Source: Fusibacter ferrireducens
Lineage (GTDB): Bacteria; Bacillota; Clostridia; Peptostreptococcales; Acidaminobacteraceae
Assembly (NCBI RefSeq): GCF_015352425.1
Contig: NZ_JADKNH010000017.1
Coordinates: 1 to 64,000, forward strand
Length of the DNA: 64,000 nucleotides
Direction of reading: 5' to 3'
The notes beneath the pieces were generated by a model. The model worked only from the letters and a program-made list of their open reading frames with translations. It did not search any database and had not been told where the DNA came from. A program made the position numbers and the translations under genes. This document shows, piece by piece, positions 35,394 through 45,493 of this stretch (positions within the stretch are counted from its first letter, which is position 1; each line of letters starts with the position of its first letter).

Positions 35394-35422
35394 ACAATAG
35401 TACGGAATCGTACTATTGTCAA
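35394..35422 (-). promoter_or_regulatory. marR promoter with palindromic operator in the spacer
   Basis: On the minus strand, TTGACA (35422-35417), a 17-base spacer and TATTGT (35399-35394). The palindrome ACAATAGTACG-GAAT-CGTACTATTGT (35394-35419) covers the spacer and both hexamers, so repressor binding would exclude RNA polymerase. Confidence 0.8.
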
Positions 35423-35691
35423 TAGCATTCTCAAAATATAAACAACTTAATATACTTGGCTTATAAAAAAATTTTGATGAAATAACTGAGCTGATAGAAT
35501 AAATGTGTCAATAGAATATAAGTACCTTGTAATCAGAATAAGATATGATACTATAGAATTGATAGATAAATCAGAATTATCAAAATACATATTGAGCCAT
35601 TAAGGTTGAAATCAAACAGGCTTAAAGCCTTAATATTTCACATTAATGTCAAATGATGCAATCAAACATAAATCAAAAAGTGAGGGCTATT

Positions 35692-37656
35692 ATGGAGAAA
35701 ATTGAATTAAAAGACATGATCAAGTACAAGTCTTTATCCGGCGTAAAATATGCACCAGATGGCAAAAATATAGGCTTCGTGCTTCATGAAATGGACGAAA
35801 AAAATAACAGATATCTATCCAATATCTATATTTACAACTTAGATAAAGATAAAACTTTCAAACTCACTTCAGGGGATAAAGAAAGTCAGTTTATATTTAA
35901 AGATGACAAAACTGTACTTTTTTCATCTTTAAGGGACAAAGTCGATCAAGAGAGAAAAACAAATGGCGAACAATTAACTTGTTATTATGAAATATCCATA
36001 GAAGGTGGAGAAGCCCAAAAGGTATTTGAGATTGGCTTAAATGTTTCAGAAATAGAGCGTATAGATGATGATACTTTTATCGTTAAGGCATTGTATGATG
36101 TTAATGCCCCAGTTCTAGACAGTCTTTCCAATGATGAAAAAGACTATGAAGTCATAGATGAAATACCCTTCTGGCAAAACGGCAAGGGATATTCTAACAA
36201 GAAGAGAAACCGATTGTATATTTTTAATAAAAAAGCGAATACACTGAAACCCATTACAGAAACCTACACAAATGTAGAGTATTTCACATTGAAACCAGAT
36301 AAGTCTAAAGTGGTTTTCATTGGGAATACATTTAAAGATAAGATGGAGCTCGGCTCTGGACTATATGAATACACCATAGAGGCAGAGCGTCTGAAAGATC
36401 TGTCAATGCCAGAAACCTTTAAGTATAGCTTTGTCGATTTTATAAAAGATGATATTATTTTCGCAGGTTCTGATATGGAAGGTTTTGGGATCAATAAAAA
36501 TGATCTTATTTATCTATTAAATGGCACTGGAGAAATTAAGGCTTTAACCGATGCAACTTTAGATTATAGCCTTAGAAATACTGTGGGTTCTGACACGAGA
36601 TATGGCAGTTACAGCAATATCAAAACAGAGGATAAATACCTCTATTTCACAACAACAGAACATGACAGCTCCTATATCAATAGAATAGATCGTGATGGCA
36701 ATTGTGAAAGAGTCACCAAAGAAACAGGGGCAGTGGATGGATTTGATGTCTTCAAAGGGCAAATTGCCTTCATAGGTTTGAGAGGCAATAAACTTCAAGA
36801 ACTCTATAAGTTTGAGGATCAAAAAGAGACTCAGTTAACGCAATTTAATCAGTGGGTAGTAGAAACCAAAAAAATATCTACACCTGAAAAGTTGGTCATT
36901 AAAACGGATGAGGGCATTACAATAGAAGGCTGGTTGATGAAGCCGGTATCATTTGATGAAAATAAAAAATATCCGGGCATATTAAATATACATGGTGGGC
37001 CTAAGGCCGCATATGGCGCAGTTTTTTTCCATGAGATGCAATATTGGGCAAATGAAGGCTATGCGGTCTTCTTCTGTAATCCACGAGGCAGCGATGGCAG
37101 AGGCAATGAGTTCTCTGATATAAGAGGTAGATTTGGAGATATAGACTATAAGGATATCATGCAATTCACAGACGCTATATTGGATCAATATGCATTTATC
37201 GATAAAAATAGATTGGGTGTCACAGGCGGTTCTTACGGCGGTTATATGACCAATTGGATCATTGGGCATACGGATAGGTTTAAGGCAGCTGTATCTCAAA
37301 GAAGTATTTCTAATTGGATCTCCAAGTTTTGCACAACGGATATTGGTTACTACTTTGTTGCGGATCAACAAGCTTCAACGCCTTGGACGGACATGCAAAA
37401 CCTTTGGGATCAATCCCCTTTAAAATTTGCTGACAAAGTTAAAACACCTACACTGTTCATACACTCGGAAGAAGATTATAGATGCTGGATGGCAGAAGGC
37501 CTTCAGATGTTCACCGCATTAAAATATCACGGTGTAGAATCCAGACTCTGTCTATTCAGAGAAGAAAATCATGAACTCAGCAGATCTGGCAAACCAAAGC
37601 ACAGAATCAGAAGGCTTAAAGAGATAACGGAATGGTTTGATCGGTATTTAAAATAG
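35692..37656 (+). CDS. S9 family prolyl oligopeptidase-like peptidase
   Basis: A 654-residue S9C (acylaminoacyl-peptidase/prolyl oligopeptidase) enzyme. Residues 1 to about 390 form a beta-propeller with short repeated strands; the C-terminal alpha/beta-hydrolase starts with PGILNIHGGPKAAYG, then FFCNPRGSDGRG, the nucleophile Ser in GGSYGGYMTNW, the Asp in HSEEDYRCW and the His in EENHELSRSGKP. It trims short peptides, without signal sequence, so in the cytosol. I choose ATG 35692 because GTGAGG lies shortly before it, although an in-frame ATG at 35653 exists. The following genes are M20 hydrolases and an oligopeptide transporter, so it fits peptide use. Confidence 0.9.
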   Translation: MEKIELKDMIKYKSLSGVKYAPDGKNIGFVLHEMDEKNNRYLSNIYIYNLDKDKTFKLTSGDKESQFIFKDDKTVLFSSLRDKVDQERKTNGEQLTCYYEISIEGGEAQKVFEIGLNVSEIERIDDDTFIVKALYDVNAPVLDSLSNDEKDYEVIDEIPFWQNGKGYSNKKRNRLYIFNKKANTLKPITETYTNVEYFTLKPDKSKVVFIGNTFKDKMELGSGLYEYTIEAERLKDLSMPETFKYSFVDFIKDDIIFAGSDMEGFGINKNDLIYLLNGTGEIKALTDATLDYSLRNTVGSDTRYGSYSNIKTEDKYLYFTTTEHDSSYINRIDRDGNCERVTKETGAVDGFDVFKGQIAFIGLRGNKLQELYKFEDQKETQLTQFNQWVVETKKISTPEKLVIKTDEGITIEGWLMKPVSFDENKKYPGILNIHGGPKAAYGAVFFHEMQYWANEGYAVFFCNPRGSDGRGNEFSDIRGRFGDIDYKDIMQFTDAILDQYAFIDKNRLGVTGGSYGGYMTNWIIGHTDRFKAAVSQRSISNWISKFCTTDIGYYFVADQQASTPWTDMQNLWDQSPLKFADKVKTPTLFIHSEEDYRCWMAEGLQMFTALKYHGVESRLCLFREENHELSRSGKPKHRIRRLKEITEWFDRYLK

Positions 37657-37696
37657 CTAAAAGTATATAATACATGAAAAATCTTCAATTTTTATT

Positions 37697-37762
37697 CGGG
37701 TTATATCGGTAACCCGAGAGCAACCTTGTTTAAAATTGATTTGTAAGCAAGGTTGTTTTTTT
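37697..37762 (+). terminator. Terminator after the S9 peptidase gene
   Basis: CAACCTTG (37721-37728) pairs with CAAGGTTG (37748-37755), followed by seven Ts. A smaller hairpin, CGGGTTA/TAACCCG (37697-37716), precedes it. Confidence 0.8.
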
Positions 37763-37821
37763 AATATAGTTCTTTCAAATGGGGGAGACATAACAAAGAT
37801 TCGGAAAATGGAGGCATTAAA

Positions 37822-39207
37822 ATGACAGGGATATTAGCCCAAAAAGGTATTGAAGAAATGAAAACACCACTTTATGATCTTGCAAAGAAGATTTGGGAAA
37901 ATCCAGAAACGGCTTACAACGAGGTGAAAGCATCTCAGTGGACAGCTGATTTTTTAGAAGCCCAGGGATTTGAAGTGGAGCGGAAGTATGTGGGACTTCC
38001 AACTGCAATTAAAGCAACATGGGGCAGTGGAAAACCTATAATCGGGTTTTTAGGAGAGTATGATGCGCTGCCGGGCATGAGTCAAAAAATCTCGACAATC
38101 AAAGAGCCTATAATTGCAGATGCACCTGGTCAAGGTTGTGGTCATAACCTGCTTGGTGTTGCTCATGTGGGTGCGGTGTTGGGCATGAAAAAAGAAATGG
38201 AAGAGAAGAAACTCAAGGGCACCATCATTTACTATGGGTGTCCAGCGGAAGAAGTGCTCACTGGGAAAGGCTTTATGGCGCGCGGTGGCGCTTTTAAAGA
38301 GCTAGACATTGCCTTGGCTTGGCATCCAGGTTCAAAAAACAAGGTGACAACAGGCGTTAACACGGGGCTCAATACGGTAAAATTTCATTTTAAAGGTCAA
38401 ACCGCTCATGCTGGAGGCGATCCTCAGAATGGTCGCAGTGCATTAGATGCACTTGAATTGATGAATGTTGGCACGCAATACCTGAGAGAACATGTCACTG
38501 ATGATGTGCGTATTCACTATATTACAATAGAAGGTGGTGTCGCTCCTAATATAGTCCCAGATAAGGCTTCGTCATGGTATTTTGTAAGGGCCTTATCCAG
38601 AGAAGTTGTCGTTGAGACCTACAATAGACTGCTTAAAGTTGCCAAAGGTGCTGCTATGATGACTGAAACTGAAGTTGGAATAGAATTTTTAGGTGGATGT
38701 TATAACACACTGCAAAACAAAGTACTTGTGAACCTTATTCACGAGACGATGCAAGAAGTGGGCGCACCAGATTGGACTGAGTCAGAAATTCAATTTGCAG
38801 AAGCCTTAAACAAGGTAAGTGCCAATTATGATAAACTGGTTAGCTCTGGCAAGATTCCAGAAGGCATGCACATCCACAGTGAAATTGAAGCTATTGTAGA
38901 TGAAAATGGCTACGGTTCAACAGATGTGGGTGATGTTCAACACATCGTCCCTGGTGTTATGTTTACCACTGCGACAAATAATATAGGCGCAGCAGGTCAC
39001 AGTTGGCAAATTACCGCAAGTTCAGGCAGTTCAATTGGTGAAAAGGGCATGATCATGGCTGCAAAGGTCATGGCGATTGCCGGTATTAAAGCTATAGAAA
39101 ATCCAAAGATTATCCAAGAGGCAAAGTTAGAGTTTGATGAGGTTATGCATGGAAAAACCTATAGGTGCCCTATGACAGATGAAATCACTATCCCGTTGCC
39201 TAAATAA
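37822..39207 (+). CDS. M20 family amidohydrolase, AbgB-like
   Basis: A 461-residue M20D peptidase closest in plan to the AbgB subunit of p-aminobenzoyl-glutamate hydrolase. Metal and active-site blocks: GFLGEYDALPGMSQ, GQGCGHNLLG, YYGCPAEEVLTGKGFMARGGAF, AWHPG, AHAGGDPQNGRSALDA in the lid domain and STDVGDVQHIVPG near the C-terminus. It hydrolyses an amide bond of an N-acyl amino acid or aroyl-glutamate. The start follows GGAGG by seven bases. The next gene, 24 bases on, is the AbgA-like partner, and the two may form a heterodimer as in E. coli. Confidence 0.88.
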   Translation: MTGILAQKGIEEMKTPLYDLAKKIWENPETAYNEVKASQWTADFLEAQGFEVERKYVGLPTAIKATWGSGKPIIGFLGEYDALPGMSQKISTIKEPIIADAPGQGCGHNLLGVAHVGAVLGMKKEMEEKKLKGTIIYYGCPAEEVLTGKGFMARGGAFKELDIALAWHPGSKNKVTTGVNTGLNTVKFHFKGQTAHAGGDPQNGRSALDALELMNVGTQYLREHVTDDVRIHYITIEGGVAPNIVPDKASSWYFVRALSREVVVETYNRLLKVAKGAAMMTETEVGIEFLGGCYNTLQNKVLVNLIHETMQEVGAPDWTESEIQFAEALNKVSANYDKLVSSGKIPEGMHIHSEIEAIVDENGYGSTDVGDVQHIVPGVMFTTATNNIGAAGHSWQITASSGSSIGEKGMIMAAKVMAIAGIKAIENPKIIQEAKLEFDEVMHGKTYRCPMTDEITIPLPK

Positions 39208-39231
39208 AACCAAATGACAGGAGCGTTTATA

Positions 39232-40569
39232 ATGAAGATAGAAAAAGATGTATTAAAAAAGATTGCATTGGATGCGATCGATAAGAGAAGGGAAACTATT
39301 CTGAGCATAGGGGATTCCATTTACAATGAGCCAGAATTGGGGTATAAGGAATTTAAGACAGCTGAGAAGGTCAAGCAGGTTTTTGAGTCCATGGGGATAC
39401 CCTATGAGGACAAGATTGGTATCACGGGGTTAAAGGGGAAGATTAAGGGCAAGAGTGCCAAGTACAATGTGGCCGTAATGGGGGAACTGGATTCGGTTAT
39501 ATCCCCAAAGCATCCTGATAGTGACCCCAAAACAGGCGCTGCACACTGCTGTGGGCATAATTGCATGATTGCAGGGATAATAGGGGTTGCCTATGCTTTA
39601 AAAGAGACTGACATCATGGAAAGCTTATCAGGAGATGTGAGTATAATGGCAATTCCTGCAGAAGAATTTGTTGAAATAGGTTATAGAAATGAATTGATTC
39701 AAAGTGGTGCCATTAGTTTCATAGGTGGCAAACAGGAATTTATCAAACTAGGTGCTTTTGATGACGTCGATGTAGCGATTATGCAACATACGTTTTCCAG
39801 CGAAAACGAAGGCGACAGCGGGATTAAAGCAGAAGCAGGATATTCTGCCAACGGTTTTGTAGGGCAGGAAATTCAATTTATTGGGAAAGAAGCCCATGCA
39901 GGGTCGGCACCACATGCAGGTGTGAATGCGCTCAATGCGGCGATGATTGCTTTGACCGCCATCAATGCTCAAAGAGAAACTTTCAGAGAGAAAGATTATA
40001 TTAGAGTACATCCCATTATTACACGAGGTGGTGATCTGGTAAATGTCATTCCTTCCGATGTGCGGTTAGAAAACTATGTCCGCGGAGCTAACGTAGAGGC
40101 TATTTTAAGTGCAACAGAAAAAGTGACCAGATCATGGCATGCAGGTGCAGATGCCATGGGGGCAAAATGCATTGTAAACACGCTTCCAGGCTATTTTCCC
40201 ATTAAGCCGAATGAAAATTTACAAGAGATTATGTATCAAAATTTAAAGCAACTATTAGGTGAAGCAAATGTGAGAAAGCATGGAGAGCACAGTTGTGGGA
40301 GTTCGGATGTCGGTGATGTTGCAAGTATAGTCCCCACAATACATGCTCGAATTGGAGGTGCTTCTGGAAACTTCCATTCAGATGACTATCGCCTTGTGGA
40401 CAGAGAATTAGCTTATCTTGGTGCGGCAAAGGCTTTAACTTTATGTGTCATCGATCTCTTATATAATGAGGCACAAGAAGCGGAAAGGGTCGTTGAAGCA
40501 TTTGAACCGGTATACACGAAGGCTGAATACTTAAAAAATTGGGGCAGCATAGGTGAACAATTCAAATAA
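39232..40569 (+). CDS. M20 family amidohydrolase, AbgA-like
   Basis: A 445-residue M20D peptidase resembling AbgA. Blocks in order: NEPELGYKEFKTAEKV, VAVMGELDSVISPKHPDSDPKTGAAHCCGHNCMIAG, AIPAEEFVEIGYRNEL, GKEAHAGSAPHAGVNALNA in the dimerisation lid, and CGSSDVGDVASIVPTIHARIGG. Its ELDSVI block replaces the EYDALP of the AbgB-like neighbour, as expected for the paired subunit. The start is ATG 39232, eight bases after CAGGAG (39218-39223); the ATG at 39214 precedes that site. With AbgB and the ABC transporter it suggests uptake and cleavage of acylated amino acids or small peptides. Confidence 0.87.
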   Translation: MKIEKDVLKKIALDAIDKRRETILSIGDSIYNEPELGYKEFKTAEKVKQVFESMGIPYEDKIGITGLKGKIKGKSAKYNVAVMGELDSVISPKHPDSDPKTGAAHCCGHNCMIAGIIGVAYALKETDIMESLSGDVSIMAIPAEEFVEIGYRNELIQSGAISFIGGKQEFIKLGAFDDVDVAIMQHTFSSENEGDSGIKAEAGYSANGFVGQEIQFIGKEAHAGSAPHAGVNALNAAMIALTAINAQRETFREKDYIRVHPIITRGGDLVNVIPSDVRLENYVRGANVEAILSATEKVTRSWHAGADAMGAKCIVNTLPGYFPIKPNENLQEIMYQNLKQLLGEANVRKHGEHSCGSSDVGDVASIVPTIHARIGGASGNFHSDDYRLVDRELAYLGAAKALTLCVIDLLYNEAQEAERVVEAFEPVYTKAEYLKNWGSIGEQFK

Positions 40570-40570
40570 A

Positions 40571-40701
40571 TTGAACAGATATGTTATTGGCATCTCATTG
40601 GAAAACACAGTATATAATATATTATTTGCAGACGTTATAGAGAGAGGCTTAACCTCCATAGATGTTGATATACTAAGCATTGAGATTATTTTAAAAATAT
40701 A
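40571..40701 (+). other. Unassigned open stretch between AbgA-like and transporter genes
   Basis: From TTG 40571 a frame reads MNRYVIGISLENTVYNILFADVIERGLTS... to a stop at 40697-40699, about 42 residues. No ribosome binding site and no recognised family. It may be the remnant of a larger gene. The rest of the gap, to 40809, contains the transporter promoter. Confidence 0.25.
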
Positions 40702-40729
40702 GATTTATTACGGGGCTCAAAAGAATTAG

Positions 40730-40758
40730 TTGACCTGTAGATATTACGATTATATAAT
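40730..40758 (+). promoter_or_regulatory. Sigma-A promoter of the oligopeptide transporter operon
   Basis: TTGACC (40730-40735), 17-base spacer, perfect TATAAT (40753-40758); start of transcription near 40765, about 45 bases before the substrate-binding protein gene. Confidence 0.78.
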
Positions 40759-40809
40759 AATTACAGAAATATTATAAAAAAGAACCAAAAAAAATGAAAG
40801 AGGTGGATT

Positions 40810-42423
40810 ATGTTTAAAACTAAAAGAACTTTGTTGATCATGCTTGTTATTTTATCATTAGCAGTATCGATCATTGGATGCTCTAATTCTGGCAAGGAGG
40901 AGTCTTCTAGTGCACAACCAGCTGGCAGTGAAAGCAGCAGTGGAGAGAAAGCGGCATCTGACAATGTTAAAGCGGGGCCTGCTATAGATAAAGATACAGT
41001 TGTAATTGCCACAGCTGATGAAACCCCTTCTTTATCTGCAACAGGGCATAATGCTGTTGCTGGAGACTATGTAAATCAATTGATGTACAATGGGTTGTTC
41101 CGATTAGATAATAATTTGAACCCTATTCCAGAACTTGTTAAGGAATACACGATTGAAGAAGATGCAAATGGGGAAAAAAGCATCTGGGTTATGACACTTA
41201 AAGAGGGGGTTAAGTTTCATGACGGCAGTGTTCTTACATCAGATGATGTTATTGCGACTTTATTAGATGCAAAAACAAAACCAGAGGTAAGAACTTATAC
41301 GACTTCAGTAGTGGATGTTGAAAAAGTGAATGATTTAACATTCAAAATATATACGGATGGTGCTTCTTCTGCATTACTTTATGATTTAAGCCATCATGGG
41401 AACATGATCAGACCAAAGGCATTGATCGATGCTGGGAATGATTTCAACACAAATCCTATTGGTACAGGCGCTTATAAATTTGTAGAGTGGACAAGAGGTG
41501 AAGAACTTAAGTTTACTGCAAACGAAGAATACTTTGATCCGAATCGTGCACCAAAGATAAAAAATATTGTATGGAAAATTATACCTGAAGGTTCTTCACG
41601 TACAATTGCATTAGAATCTGGTGAAATCGATTATATCATCGAATTGGATTCAACTTCTCTAGACAGTCTTAAAGCAAATCCAGACGTATCTGTCTTAGAA
41701 GTTCCAAGTGTTTCTCATAACTGGCTTACAGTTAACAATGAAAAAGAACCTTTTGATAACCTTGATGTAAGAAAAGCACTTTGCAGCGCTATCAACAGAG
41801 CAGATGTCATCACAGTTGCTTTAAATGGCGCAGGGATTCCAGCTGGTGGACAAACACCTGAAGGCTTATTGGGCTTCTCTCCTGAAGGTTTTGATAACTA
41901 TGATTTAGAAGCAGCTAAAGCGCATATGGCAGCTTGGGGCGGTGATCCTTCTACAATTAAACTCGATATCATTTGTTCAAACGATACAAAGAGAAGAGCT
42001 GGAGAAGTTATACAAGCTAATTTAAAAGAAATTGGTATCGAAGCTAACTTGAGTTCAATGGACTTAGCAACTTATTTATCAGAAACAGCAGCTGGTAATT
42101 TTACTGGATTTATCGGTGGCTATACAACGAATGATATGGTAAGTTTCCTAAAAGGCGTATACCATTCAGAAAATATAAATGCATCTAACAAAACAAGAAC
42201 AAATAACCCTGAAATTGACGAACTAATAGGAAAAGCATCTAAAGCTGTTGATCAAGAAGAGCGTCGATTGATCCTTGAAGAAGCTTCTAAAATATTAAAC
42301 CAAGAGGCATACCAAATGCCGTTATATCAAAATTATATAATCAGTGCGCACAAAGCAAACTTAGATAATACTTTTATAACTGCAGGTGGATCTTTTAGAG
42401 TTCAAGAGTGGAGTTGGAAATAG
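40810..42423 (+). CDS. Oligopeptide ABC transporter substrate-binding lipoprotein
   Basis: A 537-residue SBP family 5 protein. The signal peptide (MFKTKRTLLIMLVILSLAVS) ends in the lipobox IIGC; a Ser/Gly/Glu-rich tether of about 30 residues follows. The binding domain has the family pattern YNGLFRLDNNLNPIPELVKEY, VKFHDGSVLTSDDV, and NPIGTGAYKFVEW. It captures peptides or similar solutes outside the cell and passes them to the permeases encoded next. It is separated from the permease genes by about 210 bases that contain a possible hairpin (CATCAATG near 42467 against CATTGATG near 42487), which would allow it to be made in excess. Confidence 0.92.
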   Translation: MFKTKRTLLIMLVILSLAVSIIGCSNSGKEESSSAQPAGSESSSGEKAASDNVKAGPAIDKDTVVIATADETPSLSATGHNAVAGDYVNQLMYNGLFRLDNNLNPIPELVKEYTIEEDANGEKSIWVMTLKEGVKFHDGSVLTSDDVIATLLDAKTKPEVRTYTTSVVDVEKVNDLTFKIYTDGASSALLYDLSHHGNMIRPKALIDAGNDFNTNPIGTGAYKFVEWTRGEELKFTANEEYFDPNRAPKIKNIVWKIIPEGSSRTIALESGEIDYIIELDSTSLDSLKANPDVSVLEVPSVSHNWLTVNNEKEPFDNLDVRKALCSAINRADVITVALNGAGIPAGGQTPEGLLGFSPEGFDNYDLEAAKAHMAAWGGDPSTIKLDIICSNDTKRRAGEVIQANLKEIGIEANLSSMDLATYLSETAAGNFTGFIGGYTTNDMVSFLKGVYHSENINASNKTRTNNPEIDELIGKASKAVDQEERRLILEEASKILNQEAYQMPLYQNYIISAHKANLDNTFITAGGSFRVQEWSWK

Positions 42424-42634
42424 CTATTAAAATGATAGACAATAAATTATAGTTTTTTATGCTATTTCATCAATGTTCTTTTATGTGCATTGATGAAGTA
42501 GCTTTTTCTTATGAAATTCTTTATATTATTTGCTATTATTTATTTGTTATTATGGGTTTAATTTTTTATGTTTGTTAAGTGAAAACAGTTCAGAGTGTGT
42601 ACCAATATTTAAAAGCGTTATACAAGGAGGGCTT

Positions 42635-43561
42635 ATGTGGAAGTACATATTTAGACGTTTTATCTCTCTTATTCCCGTCATTATAGGAGTTACTTTCATA
42701 GTCTTTTTGATTATGAATATGGCACCTGGAGATCCGGTTAAATCAATCCTTGGAGAGCAGGCAAGTCCTGAAGCCATAGAAGAATTAAGAGAAGAATTAG
42801 GTTTAAATGATAATGTTCTAATTCAATATAAAAATTACTTTTTGGGTCTGTTAAGGGGCGACATGGGAACCTCTTATAAAACCAAAGTCGGTGTGGCAGA
42901 AGAAATTGGTGCAAGACTACCGACAACGGCAAAATTGGCAGTAATCGCTATTTTAATCGCCATTATTCTTTCAATCCCTTTGGGGATTTTGGCTGCTGTT
43001 AAGCAAAATACGTGGCTTGATAGTTTGACAATGTTTATTGCCTTATTAGGGGTTTCAATTCCCGTCTTTTGGCTTGGACTCATGCTATTATTGTTCTTCT
43101 CTCTTAAGCTGGGCTGGTTTCCAGTTTCAGGGGCTTCGACTTGGCAATCGTTCATTTTGCCTGGCGTTACTTTAGGATTTTTAAGTATGGCTGCTATTGC
43201 AAGAGTTACCCGATCTTCAATGCTTGAAGTTATTCGCCAAGATTATATCAGAACGGCGAGAAGCAAAGGGGTACCATATAAGAGAATTATTACAAAGCAT
43301 GCTCTCAGAAATGCATTGATACCGACGATTACAGTTGCGGGACTTCAAATCGGTACTCTATTAGGGGGATCTGTTCTCACAGAAACAGTTTTTGGACTTC
43401 CAGGTATTGGAAGGTTAATGATACAGTCCATACAGGGTAGAGATATTCCAATGGTTTTAGGCTGTATCATCGTATTTACCGTGGCGTTTTCAATTGTAAA
43501 TCTAATCGTTGATATTATTTATGCTTTTGTTGATCCACGTATTAAAAACCAATACTCTTAA
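42635..43561 (+). CDS. Oligopeptide ABC transporter permease (OppB/DppB type)
   Basis: A 308-residue inner-membrane permease with six predicted helices. YIFRRFISLIPVIIGVTFIVFLIMNMAPGDPV is the classic N-terminus, YFLGLLRGDMGTSY follows, and the EAA loop VIRQDYIRTARSKGVPYKRIITKHALRNALIP contacts the ATPases. The start is ATG 42635 behind AAGGAGGG; the frame is open further upstream but without a ribosome site. Twelve bases after it comes the OppC-type gene. Confidence 0.93.
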   Translation: MWKYIFRRFISLIPVIIGVTFIVFLIMNMAPGDPVKSILGEQASPEAIEELREELGLNDNVLIQYKNYFLGLLRGDMGTSYKTKVGVAEEIGARLPTTAKLAVIAILIAIILSIPLGILAAVKQNTWLDSLTMFIALLGVSIPVFWLGLMLLLFFSLKLGWFPVSGASTWQSFILPGVTLGFLSMAAIARVTRSSMLEVIRQDYIRTARSKGVPYKRIITKHALRNALIPTITVAGLQIGTLLGGSVLTETVFGLPGIGRLMIQSIQGRDIPMVLGCIIVFTVAFSIVNLIVDIIYAFVDPRIKNQYS

Positions 43562-43572
43562 AGGAGGACATG

Positions 43573-44472
43573 ATGACTGATAATAGGAACCCTGTTGATG
43601 CTTTAAAGATCAAGAAAAAATATAAGAAGCAGAATCAACTGAAAGAAATATGGCATAGACTTAAGAAAAATAAAACTTCCGTATTGGGATTGGTGATCAT
43701 TGGATTTATTATAATCCTTTCAATTGCTTCGGGTTTTATATATGATTACGATAAAGACATCATTAGCCAAAATATAAGCGAACGACTACAATTTCCTTCA
43801 ATAGAACATCCTTTTGGAACAGATGAACTTGGGAGAGATATCATGGCAAGGATCATATATGGCTCTAGAACATCACTTTCCATTGGATTTATAACCGTTG
43901 TTCTTGCTCTTATTGTAGGTGGGATGCTGGGTGCTGTTTCTGGATTTTATGGTGGATATGTAGACAATATCATCATGAGAGCCATGGATATTTTCTTGGC
44001 GATCCCAGGAACTCTATTTGCGATAACCATTGTAGCCGCTTTAGGCACCAGTACCATAAATCTTATGATTGCATTATCTATATCCAGTATCCCTAGATTT
44101 GCTAGGATCGTTCGTAGTTCTGTCATGACTGTCAGAGATGTGGAATTTGTTGAAGCAGCTCGGGCAATTGGCGCCAATAACTTCAGAATAATAACTCAGC
44201 ACGTTATTCCCAACAGTTTAGCACCGGTAATCGTTCAAACCACTCTCAGTGTGGCCACTATTATCTTGACCATAGCTGGACTCAGTTTTCTAGGTCTTGG
44301 CGTTTCCGCACCACAACCGGAATGGGGCGCTATGCTTTCAAGTGCTAGAACTTATATGAGAGAGTATAGCTATATGACTCTATTTCCTGGATTAGCTATA
44401 ATGGTGACAATCTTGTCTTTAAATCTTTTAGGTGATGGCCTAAGAGATGCTTTAGACCCGAGACTAAAATAG
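43573..44472 (+). CDS. Oligopeptide ABC transporter permease (OppC/DppC type)
   Basis: A 299-residue permease with six helices. KEIWHRLKKNKTSVLGLVIIGFIIILSIA opens it, HPFGTDELGRDIMARIIYGSRTSL is the family signature, and the EAA loop reads VRDVEFVEAARAIGANNFRIITQHVIPN. It pairs with the OppB-type protein to form the channel. AAGGAGG at 43561-43567 gives five bases to ATG 43573; ATG 43570 is also possible. Ten bases separate it from the first ATPase gene. Confidence 0.93.
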   Translation: MTDNRNPVDALKIKKKYKKQNQLKEIWHRLKKNKTSVLGLVIIGFIIILSIASGFIYDYDKDIISQNISERLQFPSIEHPFGTDELGRDIMARIIYGSRTSLSIGFITVVLALIVGGMLGAVSGFYGGYVDNIIMRAMDIFLAIPGTLFAITIVAALGTSTINLMIALSISSIPRFARIVRSSVMTVRDVEFVEAARAIGANNFRIITQHVIPNSLAPVIVQTTLSVATIILTIAGLSFLGLGVSAPQPEWGAMLSSARTYMREYSYMTLFPGLAIMVTILSLNLLGDGLRDALDPRLK

Positions 44473-44482
44473 AGGGGGACAT

Positions 44483-45493
44483 ATGAACAGCGAAAAAGAA
44501 CTGATATTGAATATAAAGGATTTAAAAGTTGAATATAGAACTGAAGACGGCGTGGTTAAAGCTGTAAACGGTTTGGATTTAGAAATTGAAAAGGGTAAGA
44601 CGCATGGCCTTGTTGGGGAAACAGGTGCAGGTAAAACGACAACAGCGCTCTCTGTATTAGACTTGATACAATCGCCTCCTGGCGTCATTGTGGATGGCAT
44701 CATTGAGCTTGAAGGTAAAAATATTAGAGGCTTAAAAGATAAGGAAATGGAAAAGATCAGAGGCAATGATGTCTCTATGATCTTTCAGGACCCTATGACA
44801 TCCTTAAATCCAGTAATGACTATAGAAGATCAGATTGCAGAAGTTATTGAATACCATGAATCGGGTGGTTATAAAGAGGCCATTAAAAAGACGCATGAGA
44901 TGCTTACACTTGTTGGACTTCCACCTAAGAGAGGTAAGGAATATCCGCATCAATTTTCTGGTGGGATGAAACAACGTGTTGTAATTGCCATGGCACTTGC
45001 CTGTAGACCAAAACTTTTGATCGCAGATGAACCGACAACTGCTCTTGATGTTACAATACAAGCCCAAGTACTCACCTTGATGAAAAATCTTAGAAATCAA
45101 TACGATACTTCTATGCTTATGATTACTCATGACCTCGGCATTATTGCAGAAATATGCGACAAAGTCTCTGTTATTTATGCAGGGAGAATCATTGAACATG
45201 GCAATTTAGTAGATATTTTCGACAATACAAGACATCCTTATACGGAGGGCCTTTTTAACTCTCTTCCAAATCTAAAGGATAGGAAGGCAAAACTAAAGCC
45301 CATTAAAGGTTTGATGCCAGATCCGACAGATCTTCCAACAGGATGTCCTTTCCATCCAAGATGTGATTATGCAATGGATATATGCTCAAAAGCATATCCA
45401 GAGAAGCAATACAGAAATGACCAGCATTTTGTTGAATGCCATCTTTATAATGATGATAACATAGAAAAGGGAGGGCTAATAAAACGTGGATAA
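44483..45493 (+). CDS. Oligopeptide ABC transporter ATPase (OppD/DppD type)
   Basis: A 336-residue ATPase. Walker A is GETGAGKTT, the signature is FSGGMKQRV, Walker B is PKLLIADEPTTALD and the switch His is in MITHDLGI. The C-terminal oligopeptide-transporter extension has CPFHPRCDYAMDICSKAYP, a Cys cluster that can hold an iron-sulfur centre in this family. It overlaps the OppF-type gene by eight bases. Confidence 0.94.
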   Translation: MNSEKELILNIKDLKVEYRTEDGVVKAVNGLDLEIEKGKTHGLVGETGAGKTTTALSVLDLIQSPPGVIVDGIIELEGKNIRGLKDKEMEKIRGNDVSMIFQDPMTSLNPVMTIEDQIAEVIEYHESGGYKEAIKKTHEMLTLVGLPPKRGKEYPHQFSGGMKQRVVIAMALACRPKLLIADEPTTALDVTIQAQVLTLMKNLRNQYDTSMLMITHDLGIIAEICDKVSVIYAGRIIEHGNLVDIFDNTRHPYTEGLFNSLPNLKDRKAKLKPIKGLMPDPTDLPTGCPFHPRCDYAMDICSKAYPEKQYRNDQHFVECHLYNDDNIEKGGLIKRG

